Positions 10,801-17,321 of a stretch of 64,000 nt of DNA are shown here, piece after piece. Made by a program: the position numbers and the translations under genes. Each line of letters starts with the position of its first letter. Positions within the stretch are counted from its first letter, which is position 1. The stretch lies in NCBI GenBank assembly GCA_030066195.1, contig JASJCB010000013.1, positions 1-64,000 of the forward strand, given 5' to 3'. Source of the stretch: Acidobacteriota bacterium. GTDB lineage: Bacteria; Acidobacteriota; Holophagae; Acanthopleuribacterales; Acanthopleuribacteraceae. A model generated the notes under the pieces. It was not told the origin of the DNA. It worked only from the letters and a program-made list of their open reading frames with translations, and searched no databases.

Positions 10801-13131
10801 GCAATCGAGCACACGCTTTCCGGCGCCGTCACCATCTCGGCGCGAAAAGAGGAGACACGGATCGTCGTCGAGGTAGCCGATACCGGCGGCGGTATTCAAC
10901 CCCCGGATCGGGAGGCCCTGTTCGGGGACCATGTGCACAGTCAGGGCCAGGCGGAACTTAGCGAGGTGGGGGTGCGTTTCGGGTTGGCAATCAGCCGTCG
11001 CCTCATCCAAGCCCACGGCGGTCGGCTCGACGTACAGTCGGTACCCGGCCAGGGCGCTTGCTTTAGCTTTGACCTGGGCCGGGCCGAGGGAAAGGGAGCG
11101 GAGCCAGGCTCGGATCTCAAACCGGCATTCGCCGTTCCAAGGCCCTCAACGGAGCCCCGCCGACCTACAGATGAGTCGTTTCACATCCTGGTCGTCGATG
11201 ATGATCCCGTCACCCGCGAGGTTGTGAGCGGCTTTCTCTCGCAAGACGGTTACCGTTGCAGCACCCGCGCCGACGGCGAGGAAGCGCTTCGCCTGTTGGA
11301 CGAAGAGGATGCCGATCTACTGATCACGGCCCTGGTTTTACCCGGCATCTCCGGATTCGAAATCTGCCGCCGGCTGAGGAAAACCAAAGCGCTCGATGAG
11401 TTGCCCATCATCTTCCTGGCCGGCGCCCACGGCGATCGGGATTGGAAGACCGGCTACGCCCTGGGCGGGAACGATTTCTTGACCAAACCCGTTTCCAGGA
11501 CCGAACTGCTGGTGCGGGTGCGCACGCACCTGAAATTATTGGACCGCTTCCACAATGTCGCGCGCAAGGTCGCCGAACGTACTCAGGAGCTTAACGAAGA
11601 GCACCTGCGGCGATCCCGTTTATTCAAGCAGTTTGCCAGGGAACTGGAGATTGCACTCCAAAAAATCCGCGACGGGCTCGACGAAGAAAACCTTGGGCCG
11701 AGAGATGATCAAGAGCGGTTTGCGGGCTTGCGGCACCGTATGGAACAGTTGCTCATGCGCATCGATCACCTGTCGGAAGTAGCCTGGCTGGAAGCGGGTG
11801 GATTTTTTCCGGCAACTGTTCCCGGCGACCTCTCCGATTTTCTTCGCGACCGGGTTCGCGCCTTCGAGAACACGGCCCGAGAAAAAGGCGTGGCTCTGGT
11901 CTACGACCCGCCGCCGCAACCGATCACTCCGGTATTCGACCGAGACAAGTTGGGCCGGATCGTCGCTCATCTGTTGACCTATGCGTTGGCCCAGACGCCT
12001 AGAGGCGGTAAGGTCTGCCTGGCCGCGCATTTGCTGGGGAATGAAGTCGAGATCTCGATCAAGGATACCGGGTCCGGTGTAGACGATCGGGAATTCGTCG
12101 ACCTGGCCGAATGGCTCTACCCGACCGACGACACGAGCCGAATCCCTTGGAACCTGGGACCGGCTCTGGCAAAAAAACTGGTGCAACTGCACGGCGGCGC
12201 CCTCACCATCGAGCGCCAGGCGGGTTTCGGCAGCGAGGTACGCTTTACGCTTCCGTTGAGGCCGGCGGGCCTTGTGGAAACGTCCCTTGATGAGAGGGTC
12301 GAGCCTGACGCTTCCAAGCTCTTGGAAACGCCGTTGGAAAGTGAATCATCGACGGACGAGGCGCCTTTGGTCTTGATCATCGGCGACGACCCCGATGCCC
12401 GGGCTTTGCTGGTGCGCTGTCTCAGCACCGAATATCATCTCCTGACGGCGGCCGGCGCCCGAAAGGGCTCGATCCTGGCGCGCGAGGCGCAACCCCGGCT
12501 GATCATCTGCGAATTTCTGTGGTCCGGCACTGACGGCGCCTCTTTGTGCCACGAACTGAAAACCGATGAGGAGACGGCTCGTATTCCCGTCTTGCTGATC
12601 ACGGCCCGAGTCCCGGACGAAACCATGGACAAGGAATACCGGCGACCGGCCGACGATTATCTGGTCAAACCCTACGATGAGCGAGAGCTCCTGGCTCATA
12701 CGCGGCATCTTATCGAAACGCACGAGCTTGCCGGTCAAAGGTACCACAGGGACCTCCTGCTCGGGCCCCACCCCCGGAGCATTTCATCGGCGGACGATCG
12801 CTTTCTCGAAAAAGCCCGCGAAGCGCTTCACAGAAATTTGGACAACCATTTGTTCGGAGTGGACGCCCTGGCCGAGGAACTGGGCATTAGCAGGCGCCAA
12901 TTGCACCGTCGCGTCAAGGCATTGACGGGACACGGTCCGGGCGCCCTGGTGCGTTCCTACCGCCTGGAGCAGGCCGCGCACCTGTTGGAGCAGCGGGCGG
13001 GTACGGTTGCAGAAATCGCCTATAACGTCGGCTTCAGAAAACCGCGCTATTTTGCGGACCTATTTCGCCGAACCTATGGAAAAAATCCATCCCAGTATGC
13101 CGCCGAGGCACGTTCACGACAACCCGAATAA
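7885..13131 (+). CDS. Propeller double-hybrid kinase/AraC fusion lacking phosphorylation sites
   Basis: A giant hybrid two-component-type regulator of 1748 residues. GTG 7885 is preferred because GAGGAGG lies at 7873-7879, 5 nt upstream; an in-frame GTG at 7858 lacks this. Order, numbered from 7885: membrane/signal segment, propeller repeats (about 30-685), Y_Y_Y (about 722-799), one membrane helix (about 800-820), HisKA and HATPase (about 840-1064), receiver 1 (about 1099-1219), second kinase-like region (about 1250-1459), receiver 2 (about 1494-1612), AraC-type HTH (about 1636-1745). The kinase H-box reads TSQELRTPL (Gln853 for His), the second reads FARELEIAL (Arg1252 for His), receiver 1 has Ala1149 (TALVLPG) and receiver 2 Glu1543 (CEFLWSG) where the phosphoacceptor Asp belongs. 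ATP-lid motifs DTGGGI and DTGSGV remain. It may work by allostery rather than phosphotransfer. Confidence 0.92.
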   Translation: MFSSNFGISLIGTMIIATFPISNPAARTESPRFQPVLPERGLMNSMVEDVLQDRKGYLWIATNGGLHRYDGYRMRVFRHDPTDSASIPDNIIITLFEDSRGRLWVGTYHSGICRFEAETETFVSFRDQSVETRPPERRHVSAIGEDDDGYLWFGFRGGGLARFHPERPDEWINYRHDPDDPRSLSQDHVLVIHRDRDGRMWFGTLSGLNRWDSRAADVFKRYAMEPDPLRVWSMFEDNDGTLWLGTTQWGLIAFDPRTGDMKTYDHDPKNPGSLDDHWVLAIHRDRSGALWVGTNRGLNRFHPESGSFTRYHHRRGVIGSLSANQVNAVCEDRAGVLWFATSKGLDKLVPQAAVFSHLSIDDFLPGGEKSDPAVRAVCQDRTGTLWLGTDSGVFRFDKTLEPVVRYTRGPDKAGGLISNNVRTFYSDRSGALWIGTDHGLSRLEPESGRVSSYGPTWDEKYPRVLSHDNVNAIVEDRTGTIWVGTGKGLNRYDDQEDSFDRFYDGKKGLPTVKIWSLHVGREGKLWVGSDQGLYGFDRANELLIAEGESKPNGRQVRYGITCILEDRRGALWLGTPAGLRKWEHRKETAPTRVYRESDGLSSDMINAVVETEGGQLWVSTSYGLARLDPISEEIRCFDRRDGLLDNELIWGSASQSADGRLLFGGLNGLTMFHPERIFDNPLPPPVVLTSIEILDHTDSGSMSTVPVEGRNELTLTHRDLVVSFEFAALDYAAPEKNQYAYRLRGLGDEWITVDADNRKASFTTLPRGNYRLEIKAANKDGVWNEQGVSLPIRVKPPPWLSWWAWCLYGLALTLLMGAYLRSHRKKLQRESEVNAHLKRVDQLKDDFLAYTSQELRTPLVGMISLAETLIADHRFQTAPEAGANLSMIAATGRRLSLMVDDILDLSMLKHGSLDLRFEPVALNPLAEVVLTMAGYLPGSNRLRLVNRIAADLPVVRADKSRLQQILYNLVSHAIEHTLSGAVTISARKEETRIVVEVADTGGGIQPPDREALFGDHVHSQGQAELSEVGVRFGLAISRRLIQAHGGRLDVQSVPGQGACFSFDLGRAEGKGAEPGSDLKPAFAVPRPSTEPRRPTDESFHILVVDDDPVTREVVSGFLSQDGYRCSTRADGEEALRLLDEEDADLLITALVLPGISGFEICRRLRKTKALDELPIIFLAGAHGDRDWKTGYALGGNDFLTKPVSRTELLVRVRTHLKLLDRFHNVARKVAERTQELNEEHLRRSRLFKQFARELEIALQKIRDGLDEENLGPRDDQERFAGLRHRMEQLLMRIDHLSEVAWLEAGGFFPATVPGDLSDFLRDRVRAFENTAREKGVALVYDPPPQPITPVFDRDKLGRIVAHLLTYALAQTPRGGKVCLAAHLLGNEVEISIKDTGSGVDDREFVDLAEWLYPTDDTSRIPWNLGPALAKKLVQLHGGALTIERQAGFGSEVRFTLPLRPAGLVETSLDERVEPDASKLLETPLESESSTDEAPLVLIIGDDPDARALLVRCLSTEYHLLTAAGARKGSILAREAQPRLIICEFLWSGTDGASLCHELKTDEETARIPVLLITARVPDETMDKEYRRPADDYLVKPYDERELLAHTRHLIETHELAGQRYHRDLLLGPHPRSISSADDRFLEKAREALHRNLDNHLFGVDALAEELGISRRQLHRRVKALTGHGPGALVRSYRLEQAAHLLEQRAGTVAEIAYNVGFRKPRYFADLFRRTYGKNPSQYAAEARSRQPE

Positions 13132-13138
13132 CCGTCGT

Positions 13139-13160
13139 CGGTTAGACGCAGCCGTTTTTT
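13139..13160 (+). terminator. Probable intrinsic terminator of the AraC-fusion gene
   Basis: Short stem (CGGTT with AGCCG, six-base loop, one G-U pair) at 13139-13154, followed directly by six T residues. It lies 8 nt after the stop codon at 13131. The stem is only 5 bp. Confidence 0.5.
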
Positions 13161-13425
13161 CCTTACCTGCTTAACTATGTTTTCCGCCGGGGATATGCCG
13201 TTTTTCTGCCCCATTTGTGACATGACCGGGTTAAGGCACCATTATGTCCTGGCTTGTCGACCGGCGACCGGGCTAAGTTGGCGGAGATGACATGACTGCA
13301 TCGAGCAAATCGCTCGGCTAATGAAAAGCTCCCCCGGGCCCGGCATGATTCCCCCCTTTTCTAAGGGTACGGGAGCAGGAATTCCTGCGCGGGCTCGCAG
13401 ACCCCCGAACATCAAGGAGAAGTAT

Positions 13426-13974
13426 ATGCACCGCGAGCACGCCGCCCGTCTGCCCCTCAAGATTTGGTTGTTGATTACCCTACTGCTTGGAACCAATATC
13501 GTCTTGTTCCTGAGAGTTATCGCGCTTGAACGCAATGAAGCGGCCGCTAATAATGCGCCGGGTTTTGTCGATATGGGTCTCCCGCCCGGCTCACCGGCCC
13601 CGGCATTTGCACTCGCCGACACCAACGGCGCCACCTATGAACTGGAAAACCTGGTTAACAGCGATGTCCTGCTGGTGTTCACGTCTACCGATTGTGTCGC
13701 CTGTGACCGCGTCTATACCGAATTGAATAAGTTCCAAGAGGCCAACCCGGACGTCGTCCTGCTGATGATTTCACGCGGTAGCCCCGAGGAGAACCTGGCG
13801 CTGGCCGAAACCCGGGCGCTTACCTTTCCGGTTTTGCAATGGGAAGACTCGGTGGTCAACGCCTACCGCGTTCAGGCAACGCCGTTTTTCGTGATGATCG
13901 AAGACGGCGGCCTGGTCAAACGGGCAGGACTGGCTGGTTCTTTGGACGATTTGAAGCAATTGACTCGGGGTTGA
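13426..13974 (+). CDS. Membrane-anchored thioredoxin-fold protein (TlpA/MauD-like)
   Basis: A 182-residue protein. One N-terminal membrane helix (about residues 12-31, WLLITLLLGTNIVLFL) anchors a periplasmic thioredoxin/AhpC-TSA domain. It has a CxxC redox pair in STDCVACDR (Cys90 and Cys93) and the cis-proline loop ATPFFVMI. Proteins of this layout reduce or form disulfides outside the cytoplasm. The start at 13426 follows AAGGAG (13414-13419); the upstream in-frame start at 13321 adds a sequence without a signal. A small secreted protein with seven cysteines follows 83 nt downstream, which makes that protein a likely substrate. The anchored layout resembles MauD, but no other methylamine-dehydrogenase gene is present, so only the fold is claimed. 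Confidence 0.85.
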   Translation: MHREHAARLPLKIWLLITLLLGTNIVLFLRVIALERNEAAANNAPGFVDMGLPPGSPAPAFALADTNGATYELENLVNSDVLLVFTSTDCVACDRVYTELNKFQEANPDVVLLMISRGSPEENLALAETRALTFPVLQWEDSVVNAYRVQATPFFVMIEDGGLVKRAGLAGSLDDLKQLTRG

Positions 13975-14057
13975 CCCGCACGCATCGCGGAATCAACCCA
14001 CCAACCGCCAACCCCGGTGGACACGTGTCCACCGATAACGATTCGAGGAGGAATCAT

Positions 14058-14420
14058 ATGAACGGCCGGCTATTCAATTCGGCTCTCGGCATTATCGCTC
14101 TCTTCCTATTCGCGGAACTTGGATTTGTAGGGCGCACACTCTATGCGGCAAAACCCTTTGTCTGCGATTATGTCTCCCGAACCACCCCGGGCATCACCGA
14201 GGGTACCGGGGCCACATGCTCCCAGGCTCAAGGTAACCTTTACATGAAGCTGTCTTCGGCCGCCGGAGACATGTGTCCACGCACATACTGGGGAATCTGC
14301 AATACCAATGTGGTATACACCCTGGCTTGTACCTATCGACCGGCTTATGAGGACTACCGCGTATGCGGTTACATGACCTTCAGCTGCCTGATAGATAAGG
14401 ACGGTCCCATAGACCCCTAA
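14058..14420 (+). CDS. Small cysteine-rich secreted protein
   Basis: Not recognised. The product is 120 residues with a signal-type N-terminus (GIIALFLFAELGFVGRTLYA, cleavage expected near residue 31) and a mature part with seven cysteines in about 90 residues: FVCDY, ATCSQ, DMCPR, GICNT, LACTY, RVCGY and FSCLI. There is no CxxC pair, so the cysteines probably form structural disulfides, with one left unpaired or shared between chains. ATG 14058 is fixed by GAGGAGG at 14045-14051; the longer in-frame extension overlaps the upstream gene. It follows the anchored thioredoxin and is closed by a strong hairpin at 14432. The aromatic- and cysteine-rich composition suggests a stable extracellular protein. 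Confidence 0.75.
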   Translation: MNGRLFNSALGIIALFLFAELGFVGRTLYAAKPFVCDYVSRTTPGITEGTGATCSQAQGNLYMKLSSAAGDMCPRTYWGICNTNVVYTLACTYRPAYEDYRVCGYMTFSCLIDKDGPIDP

Positions 14421-14431
14421 CCGACCCGTAC

Positions 14432-14455
14432 CCCGGGCGGGTTCGCCCGCCCGGG
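14432..14455. terminator. Perfect 10-bp hairpin with TTCG loop
   Basis: Arms CCCGGGCGGG (14432-14441) and CCCGCCCGGG (14446-14455) pair perfectly around TTCG. The hairpin stands 11 nt after the stop of the cysteine-rich protein gene. No T-run follows, so it may stabilise the 3' end or act with Rho rather than being a classic intrinsic terminator. Confidence 0.6.
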
Positions 14456-14541
14456 TGCACACCGATGCTACAATGCTGTTCTCCACAGCGCTTTGACGAC
14501 TTCCCCTCATGCAAGGGGACGCTTTGAGATAAGAGATCCGC

Positions 14542-14580
14542 GAGCCCGAGGGCGAATGCCTCCGGGCTCAGGCTCATTTT
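14542..14580 (+). terminator. Possible hairpin with T-rich tail
   Basis: GAGCCCGAGG at 14542-14551 pairs with CCTCCGGGCTC at 14559-14569, with one bulge. A short T-run follows at 14577-14580. No gene ends close by, so the role is unclear. Confidence 0.3.
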
Positions 14581-14612
14581 CCGCGCCGGGTCTTCGTTTC
14601 TTCGACGCGAGC

Positions 14613-14640
14613 AAAACCGCCCCTTGTCTGTAAGCAAGGG
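14613..14640 (-). terminator. Probable terminator of the EEP-phosphoesterase gene
   Basis: Read on the minus strand, a 6-bp stem (CCCTTG with CAAGGG, eight-base loop, 14621-14640) is followed by GCGG and four T residues. It lies 66 nt after the minus-strand stop at 14707. Confidence 0.5.
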
Positions 14641-14706
14641 CTATTCATTAGTTCTGTCATGGTGCCGATGATAGACCGTTTCGTGGGCGGCCTTGCTCAC
14701 GTTGCT

Positions 14707-15900
14707 TTATGGTTTGATTTGCATCCAGATCAGGCGGTGATCGGAGATTTTATAAGTTCCGTTGTCGTCCGCACGGCCTTTGAGTTGCTTTCCTACCTTG
14801 GCCATGGCCTCCTTGTGTTGCTGCGAGGACAGATTCCCGCCGGCTTTTTCCATGGCCTTGATGTATTTGTTCAGGCCGTCCATGCGCGCTTTCAAATCGT
14901 CCGCGATGACTTTCTTCATGCGCTTGTTGTACAGGCCGAAGGCAATAAAACCGCAGTCCTCCTGCAACTTACCGCCGTCGGCCAGTTGGCTTGCAACCGG
15001 CGGCGTGGTGAGGAACTGATCGTAAAAGGCGCGGCTTTTGCGATAGCCCATGTTGGTGCGGAAATCGTCGTCATCGCCCTTGTTCAGATAGGACAGGTTG
15101 CTGAACAGTTGGAACAGTTTGCCCTCCTTGTGCAGCTTGATGACCCGGTTTTCTCCCAGGTAATTGGTTACCGGATTGCCTTCCTTGTCCTTACTTACCT
15201 TTTTGTAGCCCCAGTTGTAGTCGCCCATCACGATGGCGTTCCGATTGTGCTTACCGTGCTCCAGCAGCCAGTCGATGACGTATTGCATCTCCGCGCCGCG
15301 GTGGGGATCTTCCGGCTTCAGATGGACCGAACCCAGCATGTAGGTCTTTGTTTCCTTGCCCTTGGTGACATCCAAGGCGAAGGTGGCCATGTCCCGTTTG
15401 TCATTACCCAGATCGACATAGCCGTTCCAGAAGGCGTCCAGGCGGAAACCGCCCAGGCTCTTTTCCCGGTAGATGATCATGCCCGCCTCGGCGCTCACGC
15501 TGCTGCCCGACGGTTTGATAGGGCAAATAATATCCCAGCCGTCGCCGAAGTAAACCTCGAAGATTGCCATGATGGCTTCCATGCGCAGGGTTTCATCGTC
15601 ATCCAGGCCGACGTATTTGTCGTAAATGCCCAACCCCGCTTCCTGGATCAGGATGACATCGGCCTCGTTCATCAGGTCGACCAGGGCCTCGAAGTCGTCG
15701 AGGCTGCGTTGTTTGTTGCCCATGTTGCGGATGTTGAAACTGGCGATGGTCAATTCGCCGTCCTTGGTTTCGCCGATGGGGTCACCGAATCGTTCGTCGT
15801 TGGGTTTCAGGTCGCCTGTATCTATATCGGGGAAGGTGGCGCCGTCTGTACCGAACGCGTAGGAAATCGTCAGCAGGAAAAACAGGAACATGTTCATCAT
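14707..15900 (-). CDS. Exported endonuclease/exonuclease/phosphatase-family protein
   Basis: A 397-residue protein of the DNase I-like EEP superfamily, with metal-dependent phosphodiester or phosphoester chemistry; the substrate is not predictable. It has a signal peptide (MMNMFLFFLLTISYAFG). EEP motifs appear in order: IASFNIRNMG (Asn), ILIQEAG (catalytic Glu), GSVHLKP, VMGDYNW (Asp/Asn) and the C-terminal ISDHRLIWM (Asp-His). Between the last two lies an insertion with charged, helix-forming sequence (about residues 300-380, LKARMDGLNKYIKAMEK), unusual for the family. GAGGTG precedes the start. It appears monocistronic, bounded by a terminator at 14613 and a long upstream intergenic region. 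A secreted or periplasmic nuclease is the simplest reading. Confidence 0.88.
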   Translation of the reverse strand: MMNMFLFFLLTISYAFGTDGATFPDIDTGDLKPNDERFGDPIGETKDGELTIASFNIRNMGNKQRSLDDFEALVDLMNEADVILIQEAGLGIYDKYVGLDDDETLRMEAIMAIFEVYFGDGWDIICPIKPSGSSVSAEAGMIIYREKSLGGFRLDAFWNGYVDLGNDKRDMATFALDVTKGKETKTYMLGSVHLKPEDPHRGAEMQYVIDWLLEHGKHNRNAIVMGDYNWGYKKVSKDKEGNPVTNYLGENRVIKLHKEGKLFQLFSNLSYLNKGDDDDFRTNMGYRKSRAFYDQFLTTPPVASQLADGGKLQEDCGFIAFGLYNKRMKKVIADDLKARMDGLNKYIKAMEKAGGNLSSQQHKEAMAKVGKQLKGRADDNGTYKISDHRLIWMQIKP

Positions 15901-16400
15901 GGTGCACCTCGGGATGCCGCTGTCGGGGTTCAGTTAAAGGCAGGGTTTGGTCGATTATGACGCCTCCAGTATACCTCGTTTCCCGGGCCGACCCTATTCG
16001 AAAAGTGTTATAAGGGTGCAATTGGAGATGAGAGATTCGCGAACTGTTCCCACCTGCATATTTCTGAGGATATGCCGGTCGACCCCTCCGAACATCGACG
16101 TATTGTATCCAGACAAGGTTAGTCACGTTCGGACAACCCCGTATTCTCCTTGGAACGTGGTTCGACCTCGGTGTCTATGAGGATTTTGATTCTCAAAGAA
16201 GGGTGGGTCCCCAGGGACAACCCTCATTTCGGCCAAGATCTCGATCGACCCGGTTGTCCATGGACGTATTCTCTTACGGACAAGCATGGTCACCGGGGTG
16301 GAACGATGTTTCGAAATTTTTATGCACAGTTACCCATTTGCACAACGAGCTCCAGATCCAAAACGCCGATGTCCGTCCGGGCTCATCGACCTCTTGGATA
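15901..16400. other. Intergenic, no gene seen
   Basis: Upstream region of the EEP gene. No coding sequence, RNA gene or convincing promoter was recognised. It ends at the palindromic repeat array. Confidence 0.5.
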
Positions 16401-16611
16401 GAATAACTCGCCGGCCGAGCGGGCCGATCGTTCTCCCAGTCAAAATCACTCGATAGACGAGCGGGCCGATCCTTCTTCCGAGTAAATACATCGATAGACG
16501 AGCGGTCTCATCCTTCTCCTACGCAAAATAACTCGGCGTCCGAGCGCGCACATCCTCCTTCTACGCAAAAAAGTCGACCGGACGAACGCGCCGGCCTTTC
16601 TCCTACGCGAG
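16401..16611. repeat. Tandem array of five 41-42 bp palindromic units
   Basis: Five degenerate copies with starts near 16407, 16449, 16490, 16532 and 16573, i.e. spacings of 42, 41, 42 and 41 bp. Each begins with a short palindrome of the form CTCG-N5-CGAG (third copy ATCG..CGAG; fifth copy more divergent). This is followed by G(C/G)GCC.ATC.TTCTCCTACG.AAA-like sequence. The array lies downstream of nth and upstream of the EEP gene, both on the minus strand. A minus frame of 60 codons across it only reflects the near-42-bp period. Confidence 0.75.
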
Positions 16612-16661
16612 ACCAATGGAAGGTTCACACTTTGAATTGCCTCTACTATCCGCGGCTTCCG

Positions 16662-17282
16662 CTACCCGACAACCGAACAGATCGGGCAGGTCTCTGAATT
16701 ATGCCCCCTGGCCGGACAGTATTCCCTGCCGAAGAAGATGATTTGCAGGTGCAGCTTGTTCCAGTACTTTTTGGGGAAGGCCGCTTTGAGGTCCTTTTCA
16801 GTGCGGGCAACGCTCTTCGCCTTTGTCAGCCGCCAACGCTGCGCCAGGCGTAGAATGTGCGTGTCTACCGGGAAGCTGGGAATGCCGAAGGCCTGGGCCA
16901 CGACCACCTGGGCGGTTTTGTGGCCCACGCCGGGCAGCGCCTCCAGGGCTTCCAGGTCTTGCGGCACCCGGCCGTCGTGTTGTTCGATCAGGATTTGGGA
17001 CAGGTCGCGGATATTATTCGCCTTGCGTTCCGAAAGGCCGCAGGGGCGGATGATCGCCTGAATGGCCGCGGGTGATTGCGCGGCCATGTCCTTGGGATTG
17101 TCGGCCAGTTCGAACAGGGCGGGGGTGACCTGGTTGACGCGCTTGTCCGTGCACTGGGCCGACAACAGCACGGCCACCAATAAGGTATAGGGATCCTGGT
17201 GATCCAGGGGCACCGGTGTCTCGGGGTAGAGATCTTCCAGCATCTTCATAATGAAGGCAACGCGGTCTTTTTTGATCATCAC
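16662..17282 (-). CDS. nth: Endonuclease III (DNA glycosylase/AP lyase)
   Basis: Base-excision repair enzyme that removes oxidised pyrimidines and cuts the abasic site. The 206 residues match the family length. The helix-hairpin-helix LPGVGHKTAQVV carries the catalytic Lys122, and FPVDTHILRLAQRW carries the essential Asp140. The C-terminal iron-sulfur region is atypical. The usual pattern is four cysteines (C-x6-C-x2-C-x5-C); here only Cys189, Cys199 and Cys202 are seen (REYCPARG, ETCPIC), and the protein stops at SVVG without a fourth. The cluster may be absent or differently ligated. It is the last gene of the smpB-amidohydrolase-nth run, 39 nt after the amidohydrolase. Confidence 0.93.
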   Translation of the reverse strand: MMIKKDRVAFIMKMLEDLYPETPVPLDHQDPYTLLVAVLLSAQCTDKRVNQVTPALFELADNPKDMAAQSPAAIQAIIRPCGLSERKANNIRDLSQILIEQHDGRVPQDLEALEALPGVGHKTAQVVVAQAFGIPSFPVDTHILRLAQRWRLTKAKSVARTEKDLKAAFPKKYWNKLHLQIIFFGREYCPARGHNSETCPICSVVG

Positions 17283-17321
17283 GCATCCTCGTATTCCGGC
17301 ATCTACGAACGGCCGGCGCGG

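Noticed and set aside
13426..14420. Methylamine dehydrogenase light chain plus MauD
   Set aside because: The small protein has 7 cysteines and lacks the usual tryptophan pair and partner genes.
14659..15960. Plus-strand open frame of 433 codons
   Set aside because: Antisense to the EEP-family gene, which has a signal peptide and all family motifs.
16401..16611. CRISPR array
   Set aside because: Units are 41-42 bp and related along their whole length; there are no unique spacers and no cas genes.
16446..16628. Minus-strand Arg-rich 60-codon frame
   Set aside because: Created by the 42-bp period of the repeat array.
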